From Lutjanus erythropterus (lineage: Eukaryota > Chordata > Actinopteri > Lutjaniformes > Lutjanidae), in NCBI GenBank assembly GCA_020091685.1, contig CM034603.1, positions 27,620,298-27,684,297 of the forward strand: DNA of 64,000 nt. The letters are read 5' to 3'. A program made the translations under genes and the position numbers. Positions 22,441 through 34,270 of the stretch are shown here, one piece after another. The notes below the pieces were generated by a model. It made no database searches, was not told the DNA's origin, and saw nothing but the letters and a program-made list of their open reading frames with translations. The first letter of the stretch is position 1, and every line of letters starts with the position of its first letter.

Positions 22441-25276
22441 TGCAGATCAGCAGTTTAGGTCAGAAAGTTGTGAGATCAGACTAAAATCAAACTTAACTTC
22501 CAAGATTGATACAACTGAAGTGGATTTAAAACCCACCCCGAGTCTCTATCTTCAAATGCTCTTCCTCTGTATACTCTACATCTGTGTACTTTATTTTCTT
22601 GTATTTCTTGTCTCTTCCTTAAACCACTCTAACTCTGACCCAAACAGCTGATCTGTGGCGTACAGTGCACAGCAGTCGCACTTACAGCCAGGAATATAGA
22701 ATATCCTTTAGTTATTATGTGGCTAAAATGTGTTTTTATGGTGATTTAGTGGCAACTAGTGGTGAGTTTGTAGACTGCAACTAACTAAGTTCCATTCGTT
22801 TTACCCTCCCCTTCCAAATGTGTAGGCGAACATGCGTGAATGCTATATTTTGCCAATACATCCTCATAACCTGATACACTGGTCCTTTAAAGTCAAAAGA
22901 AGAAGAGAGAAACCTCAAAAAAGCTTTATTTGTTACACTATACCACTTTCTACTATGTATTTCCCTTGCTGACTAACAGTTTCTCACCATTTTTGTTTTC
23001 TCAGACTTCTTGGTCCCAGTTGAGTCTTTCGTACTAACAAAACTAAATCTTTTACGCAGTGGTGGGATTTGACCTGCAGCCTGCCTCAGAGTATTCCAGC
23101 TCTCAGTGGAGCATGTGAGTGCTAGTGTTTTGGGATTATTGAAGGGGAAAACAAATGACTTCCTTCTGGCCCTTGTATACTAAGATAACATCTGTGCATC
23201 TTCAGTTAAAGTCTTCTGTAACTTTTGTGTATAAATCGCTCAATGGAATCAGAAGTAAACTCACTCGGAGGAGTTTAAAGCCATCACTCACAGCATCATG
23301 AAGCACATTATGCATTCTCATTAAAATGCATCTGTTATAAGCTTGCAATATAATTACACTGTCCCATATCACACCTGAAGTATGTTTTCTTGTACTGGCT
23401 CCAGCAGCACCATTAGCTTCCCGCAGAGGTATTAGGTATGCTGCAGCTATCAGCATCATTATAGCTGTTATTACATGCCTCTTCAATTTTTTTGCCTCTT
23501 ATAACGAAGGGCTTGACTGCAGTGATGTTTGTGAGAGTGTGTGTGTGTGGGGGGGGAGAAGGCATAGCTCCAGTCAGCTGCTGTATCTGCGAGGAGGCGA
23601 TAGGGGAGTCAAGCTGAGCCCAGGCTCCCCGGCGCGGTCCTGAGGGGAGCGTTAAAGCAGCCAGGCGGTTCACAATAGCTCCCCAACAAGGTGAGGGAGA
23701 TTGGAAGACATCTATCAGAGAGGCTGGGATGGATGTCAAGTGACTCGGACCTATTTCCCCAGGGGTGCGCAGACCCAGGAAAGGCATTTATGAACTAGAG
23801 AAACAAATGATGACAGGGACCGAGGCGAGCCAGTGTGTGAGAGGAGGCCCAGCCTGCGACATAAATCTCCGCTGCAATTAAAAAGCATGCAAAAAGCACT
23901 GAGAAAAGTTGTGGTTCAATTGATTTATGAATCATACTCAGAGTCAAAGGAAAATTGATTCAAACTGAGGAGAAACGAGGGATAGAGACTAACTTTAATT
24001 AGGCAAAGGGAGTAATGTCCTATGTCCTTGTTTTGGAATGAATGTCCAAACCTTTGAAATCAATATTCTGTATTCCAGATACATATCCTATTATAGAGGT
24101 TACATTCATAATTCAAACCATGAATCAATGAGCCTCCAGCACTTCTTTCAGAGCTAGAGATGACTCACCATTTGTAAAAAAAAAAAAAAAAAAAATTAAT
24201 TGAAACTCACTCTTTGTCCAACCAATAATAGAATATTTTTTATTTCTGCTGCTGTAGTCAGTTAGCCTTGAGTACTCTTTACAAAATAAACTTGATGAAC
24301 TTAATGGGAGATGCAAAACAGTGATATTCACCAAACTAAATGTGTGTATGTGGCCGTTTGGAGCCATGCTTCAGTGCTGCTTTTGAAGTCGTACCCCTGT
24401 GAAGATGACCTATTTCCCAGAAATACAGCACGGCCCCGGTGGAGTGATAGTTTGAGCTGTCGCAGTGAGAGGCTGAGGGGTGTTCGCCTGTGGCATTCAT
24501 GACAGGGATGGCAGAGATTTTAACACTTTGACTCAAGAGCCTTTCCCCACCCTCGCCGTCCCCTCCTCTCCACCACATATAAGCCAATATTCTGCCTTTA
24601 GCAGAGGAGCTGCGTTGCTTTGGCCTCTGTGAGCATTTCAAGCATGAAATCACTTGCAATGTAGTGTATGAGCTGAATAACACTTGTGGATGTGGACTGA
24701 CTGAAAATATATGATAGAAGGAAGGAAACTGCATACATTAAAGGGGAGGAAGAGATGCTTTTCATGGTTTGAATTATTACTGTACGATGGGATATTAAAG
24801 GAAAGTATTTATGAGACTTGAAGATGGTGCAGGAGGGAAGTTGGTGTTAGTTTGTATGAACACCAAAAATAAACTCCTTCCTGTTTATTCTGTTTTTGAT
24901 CTATGTGATGGGAGAAGTTAGCCTTCAAATCTTTCTGTCAGAGAGGCCTTTCTAATACGTGGGCAATGTTCTATTTTAACCCACACCATGATCTTTTGAC
25001 CTTTCAAGTAGTTTTGCTGCCTAAACTGAACCAAACAGCAATTGACAACAGAAATTAAGTTTTAAAAAATGTGGAAAAAGTCACATAAGTAATCAAAAAG
25101 GTTCACGAGTCAAACTCTATGCAGTCTCCAGAGTGAAAGTCTTGTGCTTAAGCCTTTCATCCACCACAGCCTGCTCCGGATGTGGACTTTGTCGCTTTTT
25201 ATATTATATATAAAGCCCTTCTGCCAAAAAGCCCTTTCTTGGCTTTCTGACAGAAAAAATTCTGACAGAATGTCCT
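22441..25276. other. Intronic sequence, no gene recognised
   Basis: Contains a GC-richer segment at about 23500-23880 with a GT/G run, and another at about 24400-24620. Both look unique rather than repetitive, but I see no exon with splice sites there. A 21-A run lies near 24176-24196. Open frames up to 132 codons overlap on both strands without domain content. Confidence 0.45.
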
Positions 25277-26192
25277 GGGGCTGTATTACAGAAACTTTCA
25301 TAGTTGCAGAGCCTATCTGAACTGTTTGGCAACTGTGGTAATTAGGATTAGGACCTGATTCAGGAAAAAAGCCATTACAGATAAACACCTAATGTTCCCA
25401 TCCTAAATTAAGACAGGAAATGTGTAGCCTCACCAAAATCTTTATGACTGCTAAGCTAGTTTTCACTTTCCCACCTGTTGTAGTAGCTAACTTACCAACT
25501 AGCTAACAGTAGCCAATGGTAATGGGTCTGTTTGTAAAAGTAGCTAACGGTAGTGTTTGCTAACTAGGAACGAAACAATAATCAGTTTCACAATAAACCA
25601 TGATAAAACTCAAATCACTTAAGAGGTTTTCAGTGTGAAACTATTCACAGTGTGAAATTATTTCACTGTGCGTATCAGTACTTTCTGAACATTTTCAACA
25701 CAGTTTAACAATACTACAATAATACTGACAACAGTGATATTCCTGGTCACTACAATAGTGATATTTAATTTTCAGACTGTTTTATCTCTGTAGCTAACAA
25801 TAGTTAGCGGTAGTGTTAGCTCAGCAGAGGGTGTGTCTGCTAGCTTAGCCCACTTTCTTTCTTTTATCTCCCCAGTTAGCTTCGTTGTAAATTTAACATT
25901 TTTGTATTTCTTTACAGATTTACATGTTTTAAAATGCCCATGGTTGTTTTTGCTACATTTTTTCAATGCAGGGTTCAAAGCATGTTTTCATATATTAAAA
26001 AACAACAAAGGTTACTAAGTTGTTTAGCTGAGAGTAATGAGAAAAGCTACTGTCGGTTGCTAGCAAAAGGACTAAAAGTTGATACGCAATGTTATATTAA
26101 CTAACTGGGATTTCCTAACCTGAGATAAAATATGAGGAATTAAAATAAATTAGGATTCATAAAGTGAGTTAGGATTTTCTTCTGTAATATCG
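25277..26192. mobile_element. TIR element with internal minisatellite, copy 2
   Basis: The left end GGGGCTGTATTACAGAAA and right end TTCTTCTGTAATAT form terminal inverted repeats around a shared CTGTAATA core. Internal blocks match copy 1 at 12473-14206 in the same order and orientation. The minisatellite is short and is interrupted by about 220 bases (25570-25790) that include AACGAAACAATAATCAGTTT and a palindrome-like CACAGTGTGAAA region, probably another small dispersed repeat. There is no coding capacity. It is non-autonomous and its superfamily is undetermined. Confidence 0.75.
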
Positions 26193-26389
26193 ACTCTTTC
26201 TACCGTAATTTAAAACTTGGGATAGGAAATTACTGTTTCTTCTTCCATGTGCCTTTTTATTTTTGGGAAATTTGGTTATGTGAAGGTTTATTGATCTCCA
26301 CTTTAGCTTTACAAAATTCACTCACTTTGTTAAAGCTGAATTTGCTCAGCCAAAACGAGCGACAACAAGAATATTTGTCGTTTCACACC

Positions 26390-27279
26390 TGAAGTCGACC
26401 CCTTGAGAAGCGCGTGGTCAGCCTGCCCTAATCCAGTGCGCCACAGAGAGGCACTCGAGCTCCGTCCAGGGACCATGTGCGATCATATGGGAGAAAAAAA
26501 AACATATGACCCCGTTCATGAAATCACAATTGAGTGTGACTTCTTCATCAGAGGTTGTGAATGAAGGTGAATACAGATGAAACTTGTGCGGTGCTGGCGC
26601 ATGTTTGTGCGTAAAAAAAAAACAGGCACCCAGAGCAGAAGTGCAGCGCTACAGTAAAAGCTGCTCTTCTCTCAGCGCTGCTGGTCACTTCTCATGCAGA
26701 GCGCGTCTGCGGAGAGTACCGCCGGGCTCTCTGCGTCCTTCACGCTCCTCGTACGCGAGGACAGTCCGCCAAAAAAACAGAGCCGAAAGTGTCGAAAACA
26801 TTATCTCCCGCTCTTTTATTTTGTGGACAATCAGCGGGAGCGTAGCGGGGGATCGAATATCTGATCGGAAACTCGGCGCGTCCGCCAGCTATCTCGCTGC
26901 AAGGAGGCACCGGGAGACTGAAGAGGGGAGACAACGTGTTGTGAATACAGATGAGAGCAACTATTGACACCTTCAGCCCACCAGTCTGCTGTGCGCCTGG
27001 ACAAAGCTAAAAAGGACATCGCTGCGAAGGATTCAGCTTTATATCGGTCTATCAATCCTGCCTGTGAGTCATCCACTACCCATAGATGCTTATTTACTAG
27101 CTGTGCGTCTTCACCTTATCTTTTCTGCTCCATCCCGGAGGTGAAAACTGGCTGCCTGCCATCGGTTCTCCTCGAAGCGCACAGAAAACCAATAGATCTG
27201 CCCCCAAAAAATCAGGAGAGACCCGTCTGTGTGGCTGTGACATGCTGTAAGTTGTTTTTATCTGGACTGGACCTGTATT
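26390..27279 (+). promoter_or_regulatory. dpp6: CpG-rich promoter and 5' leader of dpp6-L
   Basis: CpG density rises sharply, especially at 26690-26900, in contrast to the flanking intron. No canonical TATA box is placed well, as expected of a CpG-island promoter of a neuronal gene. If transcription starts near 26600-26800, the leader holds short upstream frames: 26951-27010 (19 codons plus a stop), ATG-CTT-ATT-TAC-TAG from 27086, and ATG-CTG-TAA at 27242-27250, only 29 bases before the main ATG. The longer open frames in this stretch overlap and have no domain content, so I treat them as leader sequence. Confidence 0.55.
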
Positions 27280-27471
27280 ATGGCTTCGCTTTATCAGAGA
27301 TTCACCGGGAAGATCAACACCACCAATTCCTTCCCGCACCCACCTGAGGCCAGCCACCTTCTCGGTGGACAGGTTGCAGACGAGGAAAACGCAACGAAGA
27401 CCCCCCAGCAACTCGTCGATGGCAGACCTCACGTCCAGTACCGCAAGAAATGCTTGCAGGAGGACGAGGAT
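27280..27471 (+). CDS. dpp6: dpp6 first coding exon, long (L) isoform
   Basis: The 64-codon exon begins MASLYQRFTGKIN, continues to SFPHPPEASHLLGGQ, and ends QEDED before a GTAAGA donor, in phase 0. The first 31 residues agree almost throughout with mammalian DPP6-L as I recall it, with changes only around residues 14-20. The fish version then lacks the Gly/Ala/Pro-rich stretch and rejoins at R-P-x-x-Q-Y and a terminal acidic cluster. This is the cytoplasmic N terminus of a type II membrane glycoprotein that binds Kv4 channels (with KChIPs), raises their surface expression and speeds gating; it has no peptidase activity. The start has A at -3 and G at +4. Splicing should join it to a downstream exon starting E-L-V-G-S, followed by the membrane segment, which I did not find in this window. 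Whether this is paralogue dpp6a or dpp6b cannot be decided here. Confidence 0.93.
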
Positions 27472-27747
27472 GTAAGACCCTTCTACTTTATTTGCCAACA
27501 TAATCCCCACTTATTAATAATCTCCAGATGTATAGTTTAGATAATTCCCATTCAAAGAGCACACACTGTCAGACAATTATGCGTACACACACAGACAGTT
27601 GCAGGCCTGTAGAGAATATCTCTGGAGATATAAAAGTTCTCTCATTGGTTTCACTTTTACAAGCTGGTCAAGAAAGTTTTAAAATGTTGCTTTTTAAAAT
27701 GGCAACTTAACTATTGCTTGAATTTGTGTTTTGTGGCATTTTTTAGT

Positions 27748-30310
27748 TGGAAAACCTGTTTTCTTTAGAGCATCCTCATCTCTGTCAAGTGTCTAACAGA
27801 TGAACACGATGATAACGTGAAAATCATCACTGCCTGATGTGATTCTGTGAGTTTTCCTTTGGTGCCGTCCGTGGTGCTGAATTGTAAAGCTCATCACAAG
27901 GTTCATAGACTCCATAGCCTGCATAGACATAGTCTGTGATGTTTTCTGAATGAAAGCTTTGAGTTTTGGTTTTGTATGCTGGTCACCATGTTGCCAGGAA
28001 ATCTAAATTTAGTCAAAGGGGAAGGCATCTACGATAATGTCATAGGCCTCTTGGATGAGTTGCAAAATTGTCTGCAGCAGCCTTTGACCTGTTACCAGTG
28101 CTATTCTTTATTCCTGTGGAGCCCAGAGGTATAGCTGTCATCATTTTCTATGCATTTAAACTTCATCTTGTCAGTTTTACAAAGTATAAAGCTGCCAGAA
28201 CCCGAAACAGAAGAAAGACAACCCAGGCCCCTATAAAGATTCACAAACCCTTAGTGATACTAACTCGAAATAAACATTCATTCATTTTTGTCCTTTTGGT
28301 CAGTTTAGCAATTTGTAAACATCATTTTGACAACTAAGTATCTAAGTATAAAACTACGAGAACCTGAAACACAAGAAAAACGACAGAGGTGCCTATAAAG
28401 ATTCACAAATCTTTGGTGATAATCACTGGAAATATTATTATAGAACACTGTATTTGGAAAAGATGATTTTTAGAGCATCCACATCATTGGCAGGTGTCAA
28501 ATAACAGATGAGGATGAAGATGATGTGATAATCATCACTGCCTGATGTGATTCAGTGTGTTTCCCTTTGGTGCTGTCTGTGGTGCTGAATTTGCACAGCT
28601 TGTCCAAGGTTCTTAGTCTGGATAGATGGATGTGGTCTGTGATGTTTTCTGAATGATAATTTTAAAGCTTTGATATTTCAGTTTTGTATGCGGGTCACTG
28701 TCTTGGCAGTTGCTGTACCAGAGCCAGAAAATCTAAATTTAGTCAAAAGGGAAGATGTCTTCGGGAATGTCTAAGGCCTTTTGGAAAAGTTGCGAATTTG
28801 TCTCCAGCGTTTGACCTACTAGAGGTCTATTCTTAGTGATTTTTCATACATACATTATTGCCTTTGGCTGGTTTAGCAACTTTTAAACATGATTTTGTCA
28901 GTTTAACAATCTATAAAACTGCCAGAACCTGAAATAAAAGAAAAATAACCCAGGATTGCACCTGTACAGATGCACAAATCTTCAGTGATAGTCACCTGAA
29001 ATACAGTATTTCAACAGTTAGATTTACAGTGGGGTGCAAAACCTGAAATCAAGTCAGGTTATTCCCAAAAGTTGAAAAATGTAACATATCTCAAGTCTTC
29101 ACATCAAGGAGGACAACATACACAGTTTGGGTAATATCACAATAGACAAGCATTTGATTTCTTTTGGTGCTCAAATTGAAAAGTCCATTACAAGCTTCAT
29201 AGTCTGGATAGAAGGACGTGGTCTGTGATGTTTCCTGAATGGTAGTTTTAAAGCTTTGATTTTTGCTTTTGTTTGCTGGTCCGTGTCTTGGTAGTTGCTG
29301 TACTGGAGCCAGGCCTCTTGCATGAGTTGTGAAATTGTCTCCAGCAACCTTTGACATTTACTGCTAGTTATCTCTCTGTAGCCTAGAGGTGTATTCTTGT
29401 TGGTCAGTTTAGCAGCTTTTAAACATCATTTTGTCAATTTTACAAAGTATAAGACTGCGAGAACCAGAAACAGGAGAAAAACAACTCAGCTGCTTATAAA
29501 GATACACAAGTCTTTATTATAGAACGCTGTATTTGGAAAAAGGAGGTTACGCTTCAGCAGTTGGATTCTCAGTGGAGTACTAAACCCAAAATCCAGTGAG
29601 CTTATTTTAAACAGTTGAAGAGGTAGCATATCTCATGTCTTCAACTGAATGAGGACAGAATACTCACATTACACTTATTTATTTGGCTCACATCACAATA
29701 GACAAACATTTCTGTGATTTTTTTTTAACTTTGGTGCTGTGCATGGTGCTGGAGATCACTGCAAGGTTCTTAGTCTGGATGGATGGATGTAGTCTGTGAT
29801 GTTTTCTACATGATCATTTTAAAGCTTTGACATTTGGTTTTGTATGCGGGTCACTGTCTTGGTAGCTGCTGTACTGGAGCCAGAAAATCTAAATTTAGTC
29901 AAAGGGGAAGATGTCTACAGGAAAGTTATAGACCTCTCAGATGAGCTGCGAAACTGTCTCCAGCCTTTGACCTGTTACTATTGCTAGTGGTTATTCCTCA
30001 GGAGTCCAGAAGTATATTCTCTGCATTCACTGTCTTTGGTCAATTTAGGAGCTTATAAACATCATTTTCTCAATTTTACAAAGTATAAAGCTGCCAGAAC
30101 CCGAAACACAAGAAGGATGAGCCAGGCGCCTATAATTCTTAGTGATACTATCTCAAGATATCATAGAAAACTTTATTTGGAAAAGAAGGTTGTACTTCAA
30201 CAATGGGATTCTCGGTGGAGTACTAGACCCAGCCTACATCAGACTGTTTATTACAGACATTATAGAAAGTTCTTGGTTATACACATGAATATAGCAGAAA
30301 ACTGCAAGAA
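27748..30310. repeat. Four-unit tandem array, period about 570-700 bases
   Basis: A GTCTGTGATGTTT landmark occurs at 27932, 28635, 29221 and 29792 (spacing 703, 586, 571). Around each, other blocks keep the same order: TTTGGTGC...GGTGCTG, TTTTAAAGCTTTGA, GTATGCGGGTCACTGTCTTGG, CCAGAAAATCTAAATTTAGT, ACCTGTTAC-like, a TTTACAAAGTATAA block, a GCCAGAACCCGAAAC block, AAAGATTCACAAA, and TATTTGGAAAA. The first unit also repeats its last 155 bases (GAACC-GAAAC blocks at 28195 and 28352). The third unit lacks the TCTAAATTTAGTCAAA part. Units differ by many substitutions. The array begins under 300 bases after the L exon. Confidence 0.85.
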
Positions 30311-30752
30311 ATAACACTACAGTTCAGTCTGTTTACATGTTAAGTGATTTTATCCTCAGTTTAGGTCTTTTTTCAACAAAGGTCTACATATGCCTATAAA
30401 TCATTGAAAACAACTGGGGGGAAAAAAGCTTTCAGAAACATTTCTTATGGTGTACAGAAATAAATGAGGTAATGTGAGAAAGCCCCACAGCAGCATGTGC
30501 AACTGTTTTTCTCAGCTTGTCTCCACATGATATATAAATAAAGTTATTGTACTATAAATAAAACATATTCACAAGTTCAACAGACAGAGTCCAGAGAGAT
30601 ATTCAGCTTGTATTTTTGAGAGAAGTTGCTCTTATTTGGACAGAATTTCTGTTGAATGAGAAGATCTGTAGCCTTAGACGCTGCTTTGTCCATGATATTT
30701 TGTAGATACATAATTTTTATTGTAATTGTTCAACATATGTCTTCATTTGATG

Positions 30753-31129
30753 TTAGGCTTGCACAATTAATCGCAATTGCAATAAAATCTCAGTATGGCC
30801 AAGTGCAATATTCAAATCGCAAAACCAGAATGAAATCACAGTTATTTGAAAAAGGAAAAAATGTGTGAGAAAACAACATTATAATGATGTACTGTGGTGC
30901 TGCATAGATGTCCTGGTCTAAAAATCTTGTTCTCCAGATGGAAAAAAACATGTTTGTTTGGTACAGACCTCAATAAATATCACAATGTCATGATTCTATT
31001 TTTTCTTTTCAGTGAACATGAAAATTGTCTGTTCATTTCCACTATTTGTATCGCATACAGCCATCGCAATTTCAGTCAAAATAAATTCAATACGACTTTT
31101 TTTTTTGTAACCAAATCATGCAGCCCTAA
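30753..31129. mobile_element. Probable hAT-type MITE (TTAGGGCTGCA ends)
   Basis: The left end TTAGGCTTGCACAATTAATC and the reverse complement of the right end TTAGGGCTGCATGATTTGG are imperfect inverted repeats, and both are followed by AATCGCAATTGCAATAAAA-like or poly-A/T sequence. Flanking octamers ATTTGATG and ATTTGTGA agree at 6 of 8 positions, as a hAT-type 8-base target duplication might. The interior has no coding capacity. Confidence 0.6.
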
Positions 31130-31288
31130 TTTGTGACACAAACACTGAATTAAGTTCCCACATGTGAGACAGTACATGACCTGATATTGACCAGTGTTTG
31201 GAAAAACTTGGACCATTTTCAGTCGACAATGTTGTCTTTCGAACGTGCTTAATACCCATACAGCTAAACGCAGAACATAAAATATAAC

Positions 31289-31724
31289 TTAAAGATGCTG
31301 TGTGTGACATTCACTGCCTGTAGAGGGCGCAGTAGGGCACCAGTATCTCAGACCAAAATAAATGCACACTCTGTTTAGTCAATAAATTTGGCAAAGAAAA
31401 AGGAAGCAGCGTCTAAACATACAGTGCTGATGAATCTCAGATAAACTTGATCGACAGTGCCTAGTTTGACAGTTTTAAGATTGTTTCACTACATTACCTA
31501 TTTTGTTTTTTTTGCCTGAAATGTTCTCAGAAACATATTTGCTTTGCTGTAATATGAGAAAGGTTCTTACCAGAGACTCCTTCATTGACTGCTGCACTTT
31601 CTCCTGGCTTGGAGAAAAAAATTGGAGATTTCGCCACACATAAAGAAACTTGAATAGGGCAAAAAATGGATTCTGATAGGCAGTGACATCTAGTGAGACA
31701 TTATATCATATATTACACCTTTAA
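31289..31724. mobile_element. TTAA MITE, family of the nested element at 44628
   Basis: TTAA lies at both ends (31289-31292 and 31721-31724). The ends TTAAAGATGCTGTGTGTGA and, reversed, TTAAAGGTGTAATATATGA pair imperfectly. Inside, GTAGAGGGCGC, CATCTCAGAC-like, AATAAATGCAC, TCAATAAA, TTGACAG, TCAGAAACATAT and TGTAATATGAGAA blocks match the element at 44628-45403 in order. Confidence 0.75.
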
Positions 31725-33455
31725 ATAGTTAAAATGTCATCAAAATTAATCCTGTTGCGCTCTTCTCCAACATGCATTGCTTTATTGTCAAAACACTTTT
31801 GGCTGTCTTGTCTTCATTATGGTGGAACAGCAGATATTCAGTAGCAGATATTTGCTGATTATCCCTTCTTGAGCCAAAGAGGACAAGCCAGTATGTGGAC
31901 ACAGCTGCTTTATTACACAGCAACGTTGAATACTTGATTGTGATTGGTCAATAAGGGCATTCTACGGTCTGTTATAGGGCGTTGCTAGGGACAACGCTCT
32001 GAACATAGATTGTTGGAGACATAGTAGAAGCAATAAAATGTTTTTTAAATTCATATTTATAATTTTTTAATCAATATTCTGTGTCAAATCATTATTTTTT
32101 TAGTAAGTTTAAGTATAATAATAACTATTATCATTTCCTAAGTCAGTTTTTGGTTTGCCTGAAAACGCTTTGCTTCCACAAAGTGTTTTGTTGATAGAGT
32201 TTGTTGTGTCACTGGTTTGCCGATGACACCAGTTCAAACCAGCAGCAAACACAAGTACATTTGACTGGCCTTTCATCTTTAAATAGCTGCCAACACTGCA
32301 ATGTTCCTCTGAATTATTGATGTCTGTCACATCAAGAATCAAGTGATAAGGTTGGCAACAGGCTCAACACTGACACTGCTCCGGCTGTCAACAGCAACAC
32401 CTAGGCTGGACTCGTGCTCGTCATATTTACCTCATTTCATTTTAAGAGCCTCAGTGTTTATCTAATGAGATACTTCATCGCTGGAAAATTCAAAATCAGG
32501 ATTTTCTCGGGCAGTTAAACCTGGCGATTGCATTTCAGGAGTGTGACCAGGAGCTTTTATTGTGCCGTTGCTGGGTTTCCAACATATTTATCAGGTTTGC
32601 ACTGTTAACCTTGAGGTCACCTTTACTCCTGATGTCCCCCTGAGTCGTGCTGGAGCATGAAATTGCCTTTAGCCTCAGGAGATGGGGAGACTGTTTCAAG
32701 GAGTGCTATATCCCTCAGTAAAAGTTTAAAATCACTGTTGTTGTTTCCGTTTATTTTGCAGAGGTAAAGGGCAAAAATTGAATTGGAAATGTCTTGAATG
32801 TCATTAAATTATCCACATATTTACCTGCACGGTTGTTCAGCCTTTTTCCAATATCCCTCAGTTCCAGATGCAGGTTGAGCTGCTTTCTTTGTTTGTTTTT
32901 TGTCCACAGCTGGTGAAAAAAAATGGAAATAATTAGGTTTTTTGTAAACAACTGTTTAATTTGTTTACCGCAGCGTTCTTCTGAGCTCTTGAGCTCACAA
33001 AATGCAGGCACTGCATCTTTGTTTGTTGGAGAGGTGTGTGTGCTGTGGGACTGATTAATTGTTTCTGCACTCAGTGTGTAAGCATCAGTATTTCGTGTTC
33101 AAGTTTGAGTCACACAGGGAGACATCAGCAGTAGTTCTTTCTCCTCCTCACTACCCTTTACTGCAAATAGAAACCCACGAGCGTCCTCAATAGATTCTTG
33201 TTGTATGTAAAGGTGAAACAGGCTGACATTTTACCTGCAGACTGGAGCCCCGGGGACACTTTCATGACTGGGCATGGATTGACTTTTCTTTTATGCACAG
33301 CAGAGAAAATGTAAACATTTCTCTCTGTTGGTGTGCAGAGGTGGGAGGGAGTCACACATGTGCAGGTCACAAGTAAGTGTCCAGTATTAACCTTCAAGTC
33401 ACAGGAAGGTCCCAAATCACTGTGGTGAGAATCAAGTAGGTCAAGTCGTTTCCCT
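31725..33455. other. Intronic sequence with one dispersed repeat fragment
   Basis: About 31925-32130 matches about 53975-54185 in blocks such as GATTGGTCAATAA, GTTGCTAGGGACA, AATAAAATG, TTAATCAATATTCTGTGTC and AAATCAT; both are fragments of one dispersed repeat. The rest is unremarkable intron. Confidence 0.5.
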
Positions 33456-34270
33456 ACTATTCTCTTCTTGGATAATGTAGTGTGACATTTATCTGTTTTA
33501 TGAGTTCCACGTTTACTTACTTCCTGTCAAATCTATAGTAATGTTAGCTTCGCCTACTAACTCAGTGACTTTTTATCCTTCAGTTAGTTACTTCACTTTT
33601 CACAGTTAGCTTGGTACATGATGTGAAGTGTTTTTGAGCATTTCACATCAGTGTTGGGGATAACAGTTATTTATTGTTAATAGTGTTTACTGTATCTTTG
33701 AGCATTTTGATAATCATCTTAGTGTCTTAGGTAGACATGAACAACATTAGCTAGCTAGCTAGCATCATCATCTTCATTCAAACTCAACAGAAACAAAATA
33801 AATCTACTACGAGAATCACCAACTCTCGTTTGGTTTAAACCCTTAATTCAGAGTAGAGAATTGAGGGGGAGGCCGGACATCAGAGAACACAGCAAATACA
33901 GCCAGAATATTGTTACATCTAACTGTGTGAATTAAGTGTTTTCAACTAAATAACCAGCGTCAATGATTCATGGAACAATGGAAAGTCAAACCAAGACGAT
34001 TTGGTGAGTTTGATTTTGTTTCTGTCGAGTTTGCATATAGATGACGATGCTTGCCAGCTAGCTAATGGTGTTAATTGCTATCTAAGACACTAAGGTGATT
34101 ATCGAAATGTTCAAAGACACTACATACAAAACAAATGGTAAATACTATCAACAATAAAATAGCTGGGAAAAGAAACAAATTAAGGATAGCGTGGACAGGA
34201 AGTAACCAGACGAGCAGCTCATGAGACAAATATAAGTCACACTACATTGTTCAAGTATAGAATAAATCAT
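33456..34270. mobile_element. Fold-back element with long inverted arms
   Basis: Left arm (about 33456-33845) and right arm (about 33995-34270) are inverted copies. Pairs read left to right: AATGTAGTGTGAC in both, ACTTCCTGTC in both, TATTGTTAATAGTGTTTAC versus TATTGTTGATAGTATTTAC, GAGCATTTTGATAATCATC versus GAACATTTCGATAATCACC, TTAGTGTCTTAGGTAG versus TTAGTGTCTTAGATAG, ATTAGCTAGCTAGCTAGCA versus ATTAGCTAGCTGGCAAGCA, and AACTCAACAGAAACAAAA versus AACTCGACAGAAACAAAA. About 150 bases separate the arms. The transcript could form a long hairpin. No coding capacity; superfamily unknown. Confidence 0.85.

Noticed and set aside
26584-27347. Two 127-codon frames in the dpp6-L leader
   Set aside because: They overlap, lack domains, one starts from TTG, and the CpG-rich composition depletes stop codons. 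Treated as leader sequence.
33750-33766. GCTAGC repeats as a possible operator-like palindrome
   Set aside because: They are part of the arm of the fold-back element, with a matching copy in the other arm.
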